This document shows positions 42,578 to 53,500 of a DNA stretch of 64,000 nt, piece after piece. Each line of letters begins with the position of its first letter. Within the stretch, counting starts at the first letter, position 1. The notes under the pieces were generated by a model that saw nothing but the letters and a program-made list of their open reading frames with translations, ran no database searches and was not told the origin of the DNA. The stretch comes from an uncultured bacterium (GTDB taxonomy: Bacteria > Cyanobacteriota > Vampirovibrionia > Gastranaerophilales > Gastranaerophilaceae), in assembly GCA_902777385.1 (NCBI GenBank), contig CACYTP010000002.1, positions 124,001 through 188,000 of the forward strand, in the 5' to 3' direction. The translations under genes were made by a program, and so were the position numbers.

Positions 42578-44548
42578 ATGCAAAATTCAAATGTAGACTG
42601 GATTACAACAAAAGAACTCGCAGAAATTAAAGGTATATCTGAAAGAGCTGTTCGTAAGTCCATCGCTAAAAACAAGTATGTTATAAGGAAAAGTTCAAAA
42701 TCTTATGAAATTTTAGTAACATCTTTGGAAGAAAGTGTTAGAAAAAAAGTAACAGAACGCAGAGAAAAATCAACAGCACTTGTTCCAATTAATTATGTTG
42801 TTCCTGAAGAGCAAAAGAAATTGGCTCTTGCAAAATATGACCTGATTAAAAATTGGGATAAATTCAGGAATGAAAAAACCAACAAAACACAAGCAGGAAA
42901 AGATTTTCTTGATGCATACAATAATAATTGTTTATGCAAAAACTTATTTGTTGCAATAGGAAAAGTTGCTATCGGTACAATTTACGAATGGCATAAAAAA
43001 CTTCGGGAATATAATGACGATTGGCATAGTTTAATCAATAATTACACATTTGGAGCCAAAACAACAAAGACATTATTAACAGAAGCCGAGAAATCAGAAC
43101 TACTAAAAAATCTCTTACATCCAAACCAGTTAAATATTGGGAAAGCTATTAAATATACTAAAATGGCATTAAAAGGCAGGGGATATGAAAATTTATGCTG
43201 TGATTTAACTTACCGAAGATTCGCAAATAATTACAAGGCGGAACATTATGATGTTTGGGTGGAAGCTCGTGAAGGAAATAAAGCTCTGCACGATAAAGTT
43301 CTCCCATATATTACAAGAGACGTTTCAAAACTTGAAGTCGGAGATGTCATCATTGGCGATGGGCATAGATTAGCATTTTTTGTTAGGAACCCATACACAG
43401 GAAATCCTGTCAGACCAACATTAGTTGCGTACCAAGATTGGAAATCAGGCGGCTTTGTAGGATTTGAAATAATGCTTGAAGAAAATACTCAATGTATTGC
43501 CTCGGCTTTAAGAAATTCAATTATAAATCTCGGTAAAGTTCCAAGATTTGTATATCAGGATAACGGTAAAGCTTTTAAAGCGAAATATTTTACAGAGGAT
43601 GGGATATCAGGTTTATTCAAAAATCTTGGTATTCAAGCTATATCCGCAAAACCATATAATGCAAAAGCAAAGCCTATTGAAAGGTTATTCAGGGAATTGC
43701 AAGATAGTTTTGAAGTTATGCTCCCATCATACACCGGAACAAGTATTATTAAAAAGCCGGCTCAATTAAAAAGGAACGAAAAACTCCATAAAGAGTTATT
43801 CAAATTAAATATTCCGACAATAGAGCAAGTTATTTTGGTTTTAAATGCTTGGTTGCAAAAATATCATTATGAACAACCCTGTCCACATGTTGAAGGTAAG
43901 ACCATAGGGGAAGTCATTAGTGCCGGCAGAGGCGAGGAAGTTAATATCAAAACTTTGGATGACCTTATGATGGCTCGCAAAATCAAGAATATTCAGAGAA
44001 ACGGAATAAAATTCTTGAAAAACGATTATTTTGACCAAGCTCTATATGGTTATAAGAAAAATGTAATTATAAAATACAGCCTATTTAATTTAAGTTCAAT
44101 TAAAGTTTATAAATTAAGTGGTGAGTTTATTTGCGAAGCTAAAAGAGTTGATCCGTCAGACCCTTTAGCAAATTATCTTGGAAATGCTAAAGATATTGAA
44201 GATTTAAAACAAAAAACAAAATTGAAGAAGCAATTAGAAAAAAGAACAGAAACAGAATTTGTAAATCACTTAAAAAGAGCACAAGTACATAATCCGTTAT
44301 TAACAATGGATTTACCTGAGAAACAGGAAGAAGATGAGATACAAGAATTTAGTATTGAAGTTAAAAAGCAAGCAAATAAAGAAATTTTTAATGGAATTTT
44401 CAAAAATAAATACGAAAAATATGAATATTTGCTCCAAAAAGATACTCTAACCAAAGACGAACAAGACTGGATTGAAGAATACAGGAAAACTGGTGAATAT
44501 GAATTAATATACTGTGATGAAAGTGATAAGGAGGTAATTGATGCATAA
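42578..44548 (+). CDS. Mu-like DDE transposase (MuA/TnsB type)
   Basis: ATG at 42578 follows GAAAGGAGAAAAATT; the 656-residue protein is close to MuA in length. An N-terminal winged helix (WITTKELAEIKGISERAVRKSI) for end or enhancer binding is followed by further DNA-binding domains. The RNase H-like core has Asp261 (IIGDGHRL), Asp328 (VYQDNGKAF) and Glu368 (AKPIERLFREL). The basic C-terminal part should contact the ATPase. It would perform replicative or cut-and-paste strand transfer. It overlaps the ATPase gene by 8 bp. Confidence 0.93.
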   Translation: MQNSNVDWITTKELAEIKGISERAVRKSIAKNKYVIRKSSKSYEILVTSLEESVRKKVTERREKSTALVPINYVVPEEQKKLALAKYDLIKNWDKFRNEKTNKTQAGKDFLDAYNNNCLCKNLFVAIGKVAIGTIYEWHKKLREYNDDWHSLINNYTFGAKTTKTLLTEAEKSELLKNLLHPNQLNIGKAIKYTKMALKGRGYENLCCDLTYRRFANNYKAEHYDVWVEAREGNKALHDKVLPYITRDVSKLEVGDVIIGDGHRLAFFVRNPYTGNPVRPTLVAYQDWKSGGFVGFEIMLEENTQCIASALRNSIINLGKVPRFVYQDNGKAFKAKYFTEDGISGLFKNLGIQAISAKPYNAKAKPIERLFRELQDSFEVMLPSYTGTSIIKKPAQLKRNEKLHKELFKLNIPTIEQVILVLNAWLQKYHYEQPCPHVEGKTIGEVISAGRGEEVNIKTLDDLMMARKIKNIQRNGIKFLKNDYFDQALYGYKKNVIIKYSLFNLSSIKVYKLSGEFICEAKRVDPSDPLANYLGNAKDIEDLKQKTKLKKQLEKRTETEFVNHLKRAQVHNPLLTMDLPEKQEEDEIQEFSIEVKKQANKEIFNGIFKNKYEKYEYLLQKDTLTKDEQDWIEEYRKTGEYELIYCDESDKEVIDA

Positions 44549-45230
44549 ATTGTTTGTTAAAACTCGTAATGTTAAAAACTTTATCGGATTAATGAATAAT
44601 CTGATAGACAAATCCAATGAAGTTCCAAAAATGGGATTAGTTTATGGCGATCCCGGATTAGGTAAAACACAAACTGCTGTATGGTGGGCAACAAGAAATG
44701 ATGCCGTTTATGTCAGAGCTCAAAACAAAATGACAAGTCGATGGCTAATGGAAAAAATTGTTTTTGAACTCGGAGAATCCCCATCAAGAAAAATGGCTAA
44801 CCTTATGGAACAATGTATTGCTCATTTAAGATTAAAACCTCAAGTAATTATCATTGACGAAATTGACTATCTAATAAGCCGCAATAAAATTATTGAAACG
44901 ATCAGAGATGTACACGATTTAACAGGAACACCTGTTGTATTAATCGGAATGCAGGAAGCTAAAACAAAACTTGGCAAATACAGGCATCTGTACGATAGGT
45001 TATCTGAAATTATAGAATTTAAACCATTTTCAAAAGAGGATATGGAAGTTATTGTTGAAGAATTATCCGAAATTAAAATAACTGATGAGGCAAAAGAAAT
45101 ATTTTTTGAAAAAACTAACCGCTTTCGCCAAATTATCAAAGGAATTTCATTGCTTGAAAATTTAGCGGCGACAAACGGATTAAACAAAATTGATGTAAAG
45201 CAAGTGAAAGGATTGAACATTGAAAAGTAG
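44541..45230 (+). CDS. MuB/TnsC-like AAA+ ATPase
   Basis: ATG at 44541 has AAGGAGGTAATTG before it. The 229-residue protein carries Walker A GDPGLGKT (36-43), Walker B VIIIDEID (102-109), sensor region PVVLIGMQEAK and an arginine-rich C-terminal helical part. It matches the target-selection ATPases of Mu and Tn7-like systems, which form filaments on target DNA and recruit or activate the transposase. It overlaps the preceding and the following genes, so all three are translationally coupled. Confidence 0.9.
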   Translation: MHKLFVKTRNVKNFIGLMNNLIDKSNEVPKMGLVYGDPGLGKTQTAVWWATRNDAVYVRAQNKMTSRWLMEKIVFELGESPSRKMANLMEQCIAHLRLKPQVIIIDEIDYLISRNKIIETIRDVHDLTGTPVVLIGMQEAKTKLGKYRHLYDRLSEIIEFKPFSKEDMEVIVEELSEIKITDEAKEIFFEKTNRFRQIIKGISLLENLAATNGLNKIDVKQVKGLNIEK

Positions 45231-46869
45231 AGATTTAATAATAAAAACAGCAAGAAGATTAGATAAATTTAATCTTGATGAATTAATAGTTGTATCAGAA
45301 CTTGACGAAAAAGAAGTAACGGAAATTTTATCGGATTTAATTAAACAACAAATTATTTTGAAAAATAATAATACTTATTTTTTCAACACTAAAAAGTCCG
45401 CAGAAATTACCAATAATGACGTTGATGAAACAATAAGTGAATTTAAACCGATAGTTATTGAGGAAGAGGAAGGTTATGAGGATTTTCTGAAATTTGGAGA
45501 AGAAACTCAAAATCGTGTAAGAGCATACGTCGGATTATTAAACTTAATTCACCAAGCAGGAACAAAAAATATAAATAAAGTTGTAGAGTTGTTTAATGAA
45601 ACATCAGGTTATCCAAGAATTGCACCTTCGACTTTTACAAGAATCCGCAGGAAATACAGCCAATACGGTTTTAGAGGGATACTTCCAAAATTCAGTAAAC
45701 ATATAACAGTTGCTATTCCTGATGAAATATATACTTGTTTCAAAAAATATTATTTAACTAATGAAAAATTATCCGCTCAAGAAGCAATATACAGAGCTCA
45801 AAAGGAATTACAATCAGAGCAAAAGATTGAGCAACCTTATGCTTATACTTCTACCCCTTTTGTAAGAAAAGTAAGAACGGAATTCACAAAAGAGCAAATT
45901 GAATATTTCAGAAATAATATAGAGGCTCAAAAGCCTAAATTTGAGCCGATTAAAGTAAAAGAACCTCTTGATATGAAGTTTGAAAAAGCCGCATACATAT
46001 ATTTAAAACATCTAAAAATGGAAAACAAACTCGAAAGATTAATGCACGATAAAACTAATTATAAAAACCATTTAAAACCGTATTTTGATAATTTATCAAT
46101 AAGAGAAATAACGACAAAAGTTGTGGCTCAATTTAAACAAAGTATGTTTGATAATGGTTTCCAACTTGTGTCAGTAAATATTTATATTACATTACTGAAA
46201 TTAATTATAAAAACCGTTTGTCCTTTAACAAATAGTCTTGTCGTAAGAAACAACTCTAAACAAAGAGTTTATAGCGTTGATATGAATATTTTATCAGATA
46301 AGAAAATTGCTGAATTACTAAATATTTGTATAAAAAAATATCCTGCGGCATACCCTGTAATTTATTTGAGTTTATCAACGGGAGCAAGTGTTCCTGAAAT
46401 ATTAGCCTTAACTTGGGAAAGGATAAATTTTGAAGATAATATGGTATTTTTGAAATATTTTCTATATGAACAACGTCTTGTTATGAATAGATGCGGCTCA
46501 ACAATAAGAAAATTAAAATTTGATGACAATATTTTCGGCATTCTGAAAAAGAAATTTGAAGGAACAAATCCTGAATTAACAGATTTTGTATTCAAATTTG
46601 ACTCTCCAAAATCTCCTCAACAGTATATAGAAAATGTCGTATTAAGAGGATTATCTGCACATCTTGGAATAGTAAGACTGCACCCAAGCGATTTACAGCA
46701 TAATTTTGTAAATATGTGCTTAAAACAAAATGTTCCGATTACTTTTATTCAAAAATCATTAGGATACTATGGTTTACCCAATTTTATAAGAATATACAAA
46801 GATTTAATCGCAAATTTGGATAAAGGAAATTATAATCCGCTCAATAAAATTTTAGAAAACAAGGAGTAA
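45220..46869 (+). CDS. Transposon third protein: HTH domains fused to a catalytically degenerate tyrosine-recombinase domain
   Basis: The 549-residue protein starts with TTG at 45220; AAAGGA precedes it and the frame has no nearby ATG. A winged-helix segment (LDKFNLDELIVVSELDEKEV) and a MuA-like helix-turn-helix region (GYPRIAPSTFTRIRRKYSQYG, about 130-150) precede a core-binding domain and a C-terminal tyrosine-recombinase fold. In the fold the first Arg is Ser (TGASVPEIL, 390), HxxR is SDLQ (490-493) and the third His is Tyr (SLGYYG, 516), while the Tyr remains (IRIYKDL, 526). It should bind DNA but not recombine, perhaps choosing targets or ends. Confidence 0.78.
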   Translation: MKSRDLIIKTARRLDKFNLDELIVVSELDEKEVTEILSDLIKQQIILKNNNTYFFNTKKSAEITNNDVDETISEFKPIVIEEEEGYEDFLKFGEETQNRVRAYVGLLNLIHQAGTKNINKVVELFNETSGYPRIAPSTFTRIRRKYSQYGFRGILPKFSKHITVAIPDEIYTCFKKYYLTNEKLSAQEAIYRAQKELQSEQKIEQPYAYTSTPFVRKVRTEFTKEQIEYFRNNIEAQKPKFEPIKVKEPLDMKFEKAAYIYLKHLKMENKLERLMHDKTNYKNHLKPYFDNLSIREITTKVVAQFKQSMFDNGFQLVSVNIYITLLKLIIKTVCPLTNSLVVRNNSKQRVYSVDMNILSDKKIAELLNICIKKYPAAYPVIYLSLSTGASVPEILALTWERINFEDNMVFLKYFLYEQRLVMNRCGSTIRKLKFDDNIFGILKKKFEGTNPELTDFVFKFDSPKSPQQYIENVVLRGLSAHLGIVRLHPSDLQHNFVNMCLKQNVPITFIQKSLGYYGLPNFIRIYKDLIANLDKGNYNPLNKILENKE

Positions 46870-46871
46870 TT

Positions 46872-47300
46872 ATGAAAAAGCAATTATTGGCAGAGTCTGC
46901 CGCAAAACTATATATTGAAAAATTAATGACATTAGAAAATATCGCTCAACGGTTAAATGTAAATGAAAGAACTCTCCGCCGTTGGAAATCAGCAGATAAA
47001 TGGGATGAAAAACGCTCGGAATATCTTAAAAACAATACAACTTTTCACGAGGATTTGTATAAATTCGGGAGAAACCTGCTGGATTCTATACAAAATGATA
47101 TGGCAAAAGGCGAAAAGATTGAACCTGCAAGAATGTATGCGGTAACAAAGATTATGACAATGCTTAAAAATGTAAAAATCTATGAGGATAAAGTAACTAG
47201 GGAAAAGCACATGCCGGAAACAACAAAACCTGAAGGACTATCTCCTGAAGTTATAAGAGAAATTGAAGAGAAAATTTTAGGAATAACTTATGGGGATTAA
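46872..47300 (+). CDS. Terminase small-subunit-like / DUF1804-type HTH protein
   Basis: The 142-residue protein has an N-terminal helix-turn-helix (LYIEKLMTLENIAQRLNVNERTLRRWKSADKWDEKR) followed by a helical region with REKHMPETTKPEGLSPEVIREIEEKI at the end. The layout matches DUF1804 and small terminase proteins found in Mu-like prophages, where they bind DNA for packaging. No large terminase or capsid genes follow, so here it is either a remnant of a phage or has been adopted as part of the transposition module. AAGGAGTAATT precedes the ATG; the gap to the previous gene is 2 bp. Confidence 0.68.
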   Translation: MKKQLLAESAAKLYIEKLMTLENIAQRLNVNERTLRRWKSADKWDEKRSEYLKNNTTFHEDLYKFGRNLLDSIQNDMAKGEKIEPARMYAVTKIMTMLKNVKIYEDKVTREKHMPETTKPEGLSPEVIREIEEKILGITYGD

Positions 47301-47428
47301 AATTTTAAAATCGTTTTTTAACGGTTTTAAATATATTCAAATGAGGTTTTATATATAAATTACATTTACCCCACCTTAATTGACCGGTTGAACACTTTTT
47401 GAACAACGTTTGAAATGATAGTGAAGAG

Positions 47429-47650
47429 TTAATTTTTATTTCCCTCGGCATCAATAAAAAATGCATTTAATAAATCCGCATTATTTCTCAAATTTTTAAT
47501 AACCGGAGCAAGGTTGTAGCACTCTTCAATTTCCGGCTGATTACCGACAAAGTAATCAACAATGACGGCAATATTATACACATCTTCTGCCCATTTACTG
47601 ACTTTCTTGAACTCCTCTTCGCTGATATTGTATCCGATAACTTCTTTCAT
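47429..47650 (-). CDS. Small acidic protein of unknown function, 73 aa (intact copy)
   Basis: Starts MKEVIGYNISEEEFKKVSKWAED after GGAGGAAAT. An acidic helical protein with PEIEECYNLAPVIKNLRNNADLLNAFFID in the C-terminal half. A truncated relative lies at 54317-54451 on the same strand, so the two bracket the restriction-modification and STAND genes. No motif is recognised. The fold could be a four-helix regulator or antitoxin-like protein, but there is no evidence beyond size and charge. Confidence 0.65.
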   Translation of the reverse strand: MKEVIGYNISEEEFKKVSKWAEDVYNIAVIVDYFVGNQPEIEECYNLAPVIKNLRNNADLLNAFFIDAEGNKN

Positions 47651-47797
47651 ATTTCCTCCTTATATCAGGAAACACATTAGCGTAAAAGCACGAAGAAAGC
47701 ATTGAAAGGTTTACATAACAACACAAAGATATTTTATGTTAATGTCATTTCCTCGAAACATTTTTTGTGATACCCTAAAGAAAAATGGGGGTATTTC

Positions 47798-48958
47798 ATG
47801 GATTTTAAAGAATTGAACAAACGCTTTGAGAAAGAACTAGATTTATCAATATTGCAAAAAGAAAAAATTTTTTCGAGATACATATTAATACGTTCTTTAG
47901 GAGAAGAACATATCTGTGAAATTCTTAATAATAACAACATAAAACCACTTTCTAAGAGAAAAGATGACCTTTTTGAACAATTGTTTAATACAAAAATCGG
48001 AAATCAAGAAATAATTTCATATATAAAAGATAAATATCCCCAAATAAGACGACAAAGACACGAAGAAGAAGCACATCTTCCAGAAATAATTAAAAATTTT
48101 GGAGTGGTATCATGCGGTATTCGTAATGATAATTTAAATGAGGAAAGCAAAAAATTAGTAAGAAATAAATCGATTGCTTCAATGGAAGAGCTGAATAGTG
48201 CAATTGATGACTTATTGCAAAATAAAGTAAAAGGATACTTGCTTTGGGAATATTATAACCAAGCTACAAATGACTTAATTGAACACTTGTTTAATGATAA
48301 TGAAAATGTTATTCCTACATTAAGAAAAATAAAATACGTTGATTTTATGATAGAAATAAATGGGGAAATTGTTCCATTTGATTTAAAAATCACTCATATT
48401 TCTGACGATTATTTTAATTGTTTGTCATCTGGACTAACCCCTGATGGTAATCATGATTCTTATCATGTTGGTTCAAGTGTAAATGAATTTCAACAAATAA
48501 AGGATTATTACAGATCAATAAAGCGTACTTATAATTTACCTAATTATGGAGATTTAAAAAAATCAGAAATTATTGAAGTCTTAAAAAGCAAACATATTAG
48601 TGCAATAGATGAAAAATTAAACGAATTTTATTTAAAAAGACTAGATATGGTTAATTCTCTTGAACAAAATAAAAAATCTATTGAGTGGTGGAATTACAAA
48701 TTTCAAGGAGAAAGACTATTTAAAAACAATAACAGATTTTACATTTTTTTGGTCTATGATGATAGCTTTGATGATGCAAGACCATTAAAGGGAAAAATTG
48801 AGTTAATTGCTGACAAAGTAAAAACAGAACTTAATAAGCTTAAAAATGGTGAGTATAACATAATCAAATATTATTATGACAAAGAACAGAGTAAAAGTGG
48901 GGCTTATGAAATTATATCGACCTCTGTTTTAATATCAAGCCATTGCGAGTGCTGCTAA
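47798..48958 (+). CDS. Probable restriction endonuclease (PD-(D/E)xK-like)
   Basis: The 386-residue protein has no family I can name, but residues 178-200 (IKYVDFMIEINGEIVPFDLKITH) show the nuclease pattern of an Asp at the end of one strand (Asp182) and D-x-K in the next (Asp195-Leu-Lys197). The gene overlaps the end of the convergent methyltransferase by 24 bp, a typical restriction-modification pairing. The rest is helical with many charged residues. Sequence specificity is unknown. GGGGGTATTTC precedes the ATG. Confidence 0.68.
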   Translation: MDFKELNKRFEKELDLSILQKEKIFSRYILIRSLGEEHICEILNNNNIKPLSKRKDDLFEQLFNTKIGNQEIISYIKDKYPQIRRQRHEEEAHLPEIIKNFGVVSCGIRNDNLNEESKKLVRNKSIASMEELNSAIDDLLQNKVKGYLLWEYYNQATNDLIEHLFNDNENVIPTLRKIKYVDFMIEINGEIVPFDLKITHISDDYFNCLSSGLTPDGNHDSYHVGSSVNEFQQIKDYYRSIKRTYNLPNYGDLKKSEIIEVLKSKHISAIDEKLNEFYLKRLDMVNSLEQNKKSIEWWNYKFQGERLFKNNNRFYIFLVYDDSFDDARPLKGKIELIADKVKTELNKLKNGEYNIIKYYYDKEQSKSGAYEIISTSVLISSHCECC

Positions 48959-50494
48959 TATCGGCTTTTGATTCCACATGCCATAATCATCAATATCAAA
49001 ATTGTTTTTAAGAAGACTAATAATATCAATATTTCCTAGTGAAATTCTATTTTTTAATATATAGTTGATAATATTGAGATAAATATCATTAGTCGAAAGG
49101 CTCTTTTTGTATAGTTCATCTGAAATAAGATCTGTTAATTTCGTAATAAGTTTTTCTTTATCGATGAGTTGTAAATTTTTTATATTTGTCTTTTTAAATG
49201 TAAGTAAAAGATCACCTTCAACAGTTATTTTTCTATTTAGTTGTCTTGGAGCAAGTGTTTTCTGTTTTAGCAGTTCCGCTTGTTCAAATGAAAAACCATT
49301 CATAAAACAGGCATCAATTAGCGATGACCATTCTTCGCCATATAATGAATGAAAACTAATAGTGAAATATTTTTCCGGTTTTAATACTCTTGAAATTTCA
49401 CTAATTGCTTTATTTAGATCAGATTTGTATTGGGTATTATTTTTATTTCTTATTTTACTATCGCTAATTACAATTTCATTTTCATAATCTACTTGCTTGG
49501 ATAACCAAGTATTCCAGATAATACTTTGCTCAAAATAAGGAACAGTATCACCATAAGGAGGATCTGTGAATATGAAATCAATAGAATCGTTTGGAATAGA
49601 TAATTTTTTTGCATCATTATTTATAATCTTATATGACAAATTTATATTTTTAATTTTAGAACAGAAATCTTTTTTCCCTGCAATTATTTTTTCTATTCGA
49701 TTTTTAAAGTAATGAAATACATTATTTTCAATATAATTACTTGCAATATAGAAACCTGTCATCCATGCACCCTGTGACATCTTGCCTCTGGATTTTATCG
49801 GAGGTACAAGTTTAGAACAATTTGCCATATTAGACAAAAATGCCAACATTAAATATTCTTTTAAGGCTTCGTTTTCTATGCTTTGAATTTTGTTATATAA
49901 AAGTGAATGACAATATAGTGTTCTAATTGTAAATAAGTCATCTGTGGTCATATTTTCTTTTGCACTAATGCGAGAATTCTGTATCAAATATGACGATGGA
50001 TGAGATGGAATCACCAAGTTTTTTTCTATATTTAATATTTTTTGAGCCTCATCTTCTGATATATCTTGTTCAAATGCCTGTTTGGAACAAGAACATTTAA
50101 CCTTATGACATAATGGTTTGTCGTTATTCTTATCTCTTAGGGTAGATATAACGTTTGCTTGTTTTCCGCATTTTGAACAAGTAGTAGTATACAACTTTTC
50201 TTCTGTATTTGATAACTCACCAATGATTGTTTTAAAGGTTTCTTTTATATGCTTTTCGTTAAAATCATTTTTCAATAATTGGTTTTGAATAAAACCGGCA
50301 ATAGGATTTAAATCATTGAGAACGACTTTTCTGTTGTTTAATAATGCTTCGCAACCAAAGACTCCGTATCCAGCAAAAGGATCAAACAAAACATCATCAG
50401 GTTTTGAATATGCTTTTATAATTTTATCAAAACCAAAAGCTGGTTTTTTCCCCCAATATTTATGCATTTCATATCTATCGTGCTTTTGCTTCAT
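48935..50494 (-). CDS. DNA methyltransferase with internal zinc finger
   Basis: The 519-residue protein starts RYEMHKYWGKKPAFGFDKII, a motif seen in N6-adenine/N4-cytosine methylases of the DUF1156-like type. The SAM site is FDPFAGYGVFG (37-47) and the catalytic motif TDPPYGDTVPYF lies further on, so the order is SAM motif then DPPY. A zinc finger (TTCSKCGKQ ... CHKVKCSCSK, about 106-136) is inserted between them. It probably protects the host from the adjacent convergent nuclease. AGAGGTATTTA precedes the ATG. Confidence 0.88.
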   Translation of the reverse strand: MKQKHDRYEMHKYWGKKPAFGFDKIIKAYSKPDDVLFDPFAGYGVFGCEALLNNRKVVLNDLNPIAGFIQNQLLKNDFNEKHIKETFKTIIGELSNTEEKLYTTTCSKCGKQANVISTLRDKNNDKPLCHKVKCSCSKQAFEQDISEDEAQKILNIEKNLVIPSHPSSYLIQNSRISAKENMTTDDLFTIRTLYCHSLLYNKIQSIENEALKEYLMLAFLSNMANCSKLVPPIKSRGKMSQGAWMTGFYIASNYIENNVFHYFKNRIEKIIAGKKDFCSKIKNINLSYKIINNDAKKLSIPNDSIDFIFTDPPYGDTVPYFEQSIIWNTWLSKQVDYENEIVISDSKIRNKNNTQYKSDLNKAISEISRVLKPEKYFTISFHSLYGEEWSSLIDACFMNGFSFEQAELLKQKTLAPRQLNRKITVEGDLLLTFKKTNIKNLQLIDKEKLITKLTDLISDELYKKSLSTNDIYLNIINYILKNRISLGNIDIISLLKNNFDIDDYGMWNQKPILAALAMA

Positions 50495-50578
50495 TAAATA
50501 CCTCTAGTAGTTATTATATAATGAATATTCTTAAAATACTTTTTGTAAAGAAAATTCGAAACATTAGAACATATAAAA

Positions 50579-53500
50579 CTATATTAAGCTTTCAGTTTCA
50601 ATCAAATATTTTGCATTAAAAAATATTCTTTTTGCGAGATCTATATCATTTGAGTTTTCAAACATATTAAGTATGTTTTCTATAACATAAAAATTTTTTC
50701 TTTCTCCAATTAATTCTATTACATCGGAACAAATTTTGAAGGCTCTTAAATCTTTATATGCAACAAACCAATCATGCAACACATTTACCAATATCTGTTT
50801 TTCTTTTTCTGTAATGTTTGAATATTTTTTATTATAATCTAGTCCAAAGTCCCAATAATTACTAATGACTTCATTATTGTTATATATTTCATCTAATTTT
50901 TGTTTATAAAAAATATCATCTTTACTATTTAGGTCATATTTATCAATATCTTCTTTATTTACATATTTTAATATCTGATCGTATGCATTACTGTTTGGAA
51001 TTTTGTTTTTAGATGTTCTAATAATTTGTGCAAGGCTTTCTGAAGTAATATATGGTGCTAATTTTGCAATTCTATTTAGTATATCTTCATTGATTTCTTT
51101 TAATTTTTTATCGCTCGAAAATTTTGTATTTAGTAAACATAGATTTATTTCAAATTTTTGACCTTTTTCTTTGAAATAATTATTGAGAAGATTTGTTGTT
51201 CTTTGAGTTCCAATGATAATCAATGCTTCTTGAAAGTATTTTTGATCTTTATATTCTTCAAAACAAGATAATGCAATATCTCCCGCATCATTTTTGTCTA
51301 TCCTTATTAATAATACAGAAAGAGCAATTGAGCCATTCTCTTTATTCTCATAATTGTTGAATAAATCAACAATAAAAGGGGTTAATGACCTATCCCAAAT
51401 ATGTTGTAGTTCAACAATATAAGAATCAATACTCTTTTTTTGCGTTATAAGTTCACATAAGTTTTCTGTAACGGTTTTATCATTTAATCTGGTACGAAGT
51501 ACGCAAGATAGCGTATAAACATTATTTTGAATGTCTTTTAGAGTTTCCAAATTTTTTAAATCATTTAGATCATCATTGGTTATATACGGAGCATACATGT
51601 GCAAAGCTTTATATCTATATTTGCTATCTTCATTTTTCTTAGTCCAAATAGATTTTAATTTTTTTAAAGTATCCTGATTAATTATTTTATTTCTGTCTGT
51701 TATACTTAATAAAAGTCTGTTATTATCAGCATAGTATTTTACTTTATAGTCATATACTTTTGGACTATCTATGTGCTGTAACAAGCCAACAATATATCCT
51801 TCATTTTCTCCTGCTAATTTAGCATAATTAATAAGAAATTCTATTGTATTATCAGAAAGTTCATAGATAGATCTTGATAGTAAACCATATATACTTGAAC
51901 GAAGCGAAAATGAATTACCATCAATATATTCATCACTCATTGATAACCAATAATCCATAAGTATAGTTAATAGTTCACGGCTGTTTGAATTATAGCATTT
52001 TAAAAGAGCAAAAATACAATGTGCAACTATGTCATCTTTATTTAATTTATTCCAAATGTTTTCTACACAATCATTGATATCAGTGGTTTCTAATAATGCT
52101 GAAATTATTAAAGCTGTTTTTATATGTGGCATATTAAGAGCTTTTATTAAACTTCTACAACAATTATTTATGGACTCTTTAGAAAAATTCGTTTTTATTT
52201 CAATTATACATTGGTTAAAATTATAATCATTGATATATAATTCCCCTGTGCTATTTAACCATCTATGATAATAATTTAAGCCTGCTATTAAATCTCCATG
52301 TTTAAATTGTAAAAGTTGCAAACCATCTGAGCTAATTTCTTTTATCTGGTTATTGTATTTTTGTTTTATGCTATCCAAAAAAGTTTTATTGGTTGTATTT
52401 GCTAATACTTGATTTGCATAATATTCTATGTTATTAGAATATGAGCCTATATTTATCATATTATTATTTTTTTTAATACCATTTTTTGTAAAAATATTGA
52501 AATTTTTATCAATGAAAATGTCCTTAAAAGTATCTAAAACAAATCCTGATAGATGATTTGTATTAAAATCAATGTAATTAATTGTATTTAATATTGCAAT
52601 TGGATTACTTTTTTGAATGTATTGAATTTTATCATCAGAAAGACTCGTATAAGCTATATATTCACCCAAGATTTCGTTGTAATAAGGATTTGATAAAATA
52701 TCATTTGAAACCTGTTCTTGCTTTAATAATGACTGTACTTGTAAGAAACGCTTTAATCTGTCGTGTCTGAATACTATATTTTCTTTATCTAATTTGCAAA
52801 TTTTTTCATTTTTTAATATAGGACGAATTTTATCCATTTCAACAATTTCTGATAATTTAGTATTTTGTCTAGCGTTCTTAATCTCGTCATATATTAATGA
52901 ATATAATGCATTCTTATATTCTTCTGCATAAAAATCAGGATTGTTTTTTTCTATTTCACAAAATACATTATCTACAAACAAATTACATATTTGATCAACT
53001 GTTTCATTAGTTAATTGTCGAATTTGGGCAGAAGACAGTTCTTCCATTAAACCGATTAAATAAGGATCATTATTTAATAATTTAATAATTTCTTTTTTCT
53101 TTAAATTTGATAAAACTATGTTTTTTTGAATTAATATTTTTTCTAAAGCATTTTCTGCTTCAATATTTTCATAATTATTGATATAAAATACATTGCATTC
53201 TTCATTGTCACAATCTTCTTTATTTATATTCCAAATAGGGCAAACAATCCGAATATTATGTTTATTTGTACTAATAACTGAAGATATAAATTTAAATTTT
53301 TCTTTTAATGATTTATTCATAATAGGATTTACATTATCAATAATCAGTAATAAACCATCTCTTGTATATAGCTCTTTAAAATAAGGATAATATTCCTCTC
53401 TAAAATTAACATCTGCTTCCTTAAGTGCATCTATAATCCAATGTTCATAATTTTCATGAGCATTTACCATTTCAGATTTAATCCATAATGCAAATTTATT

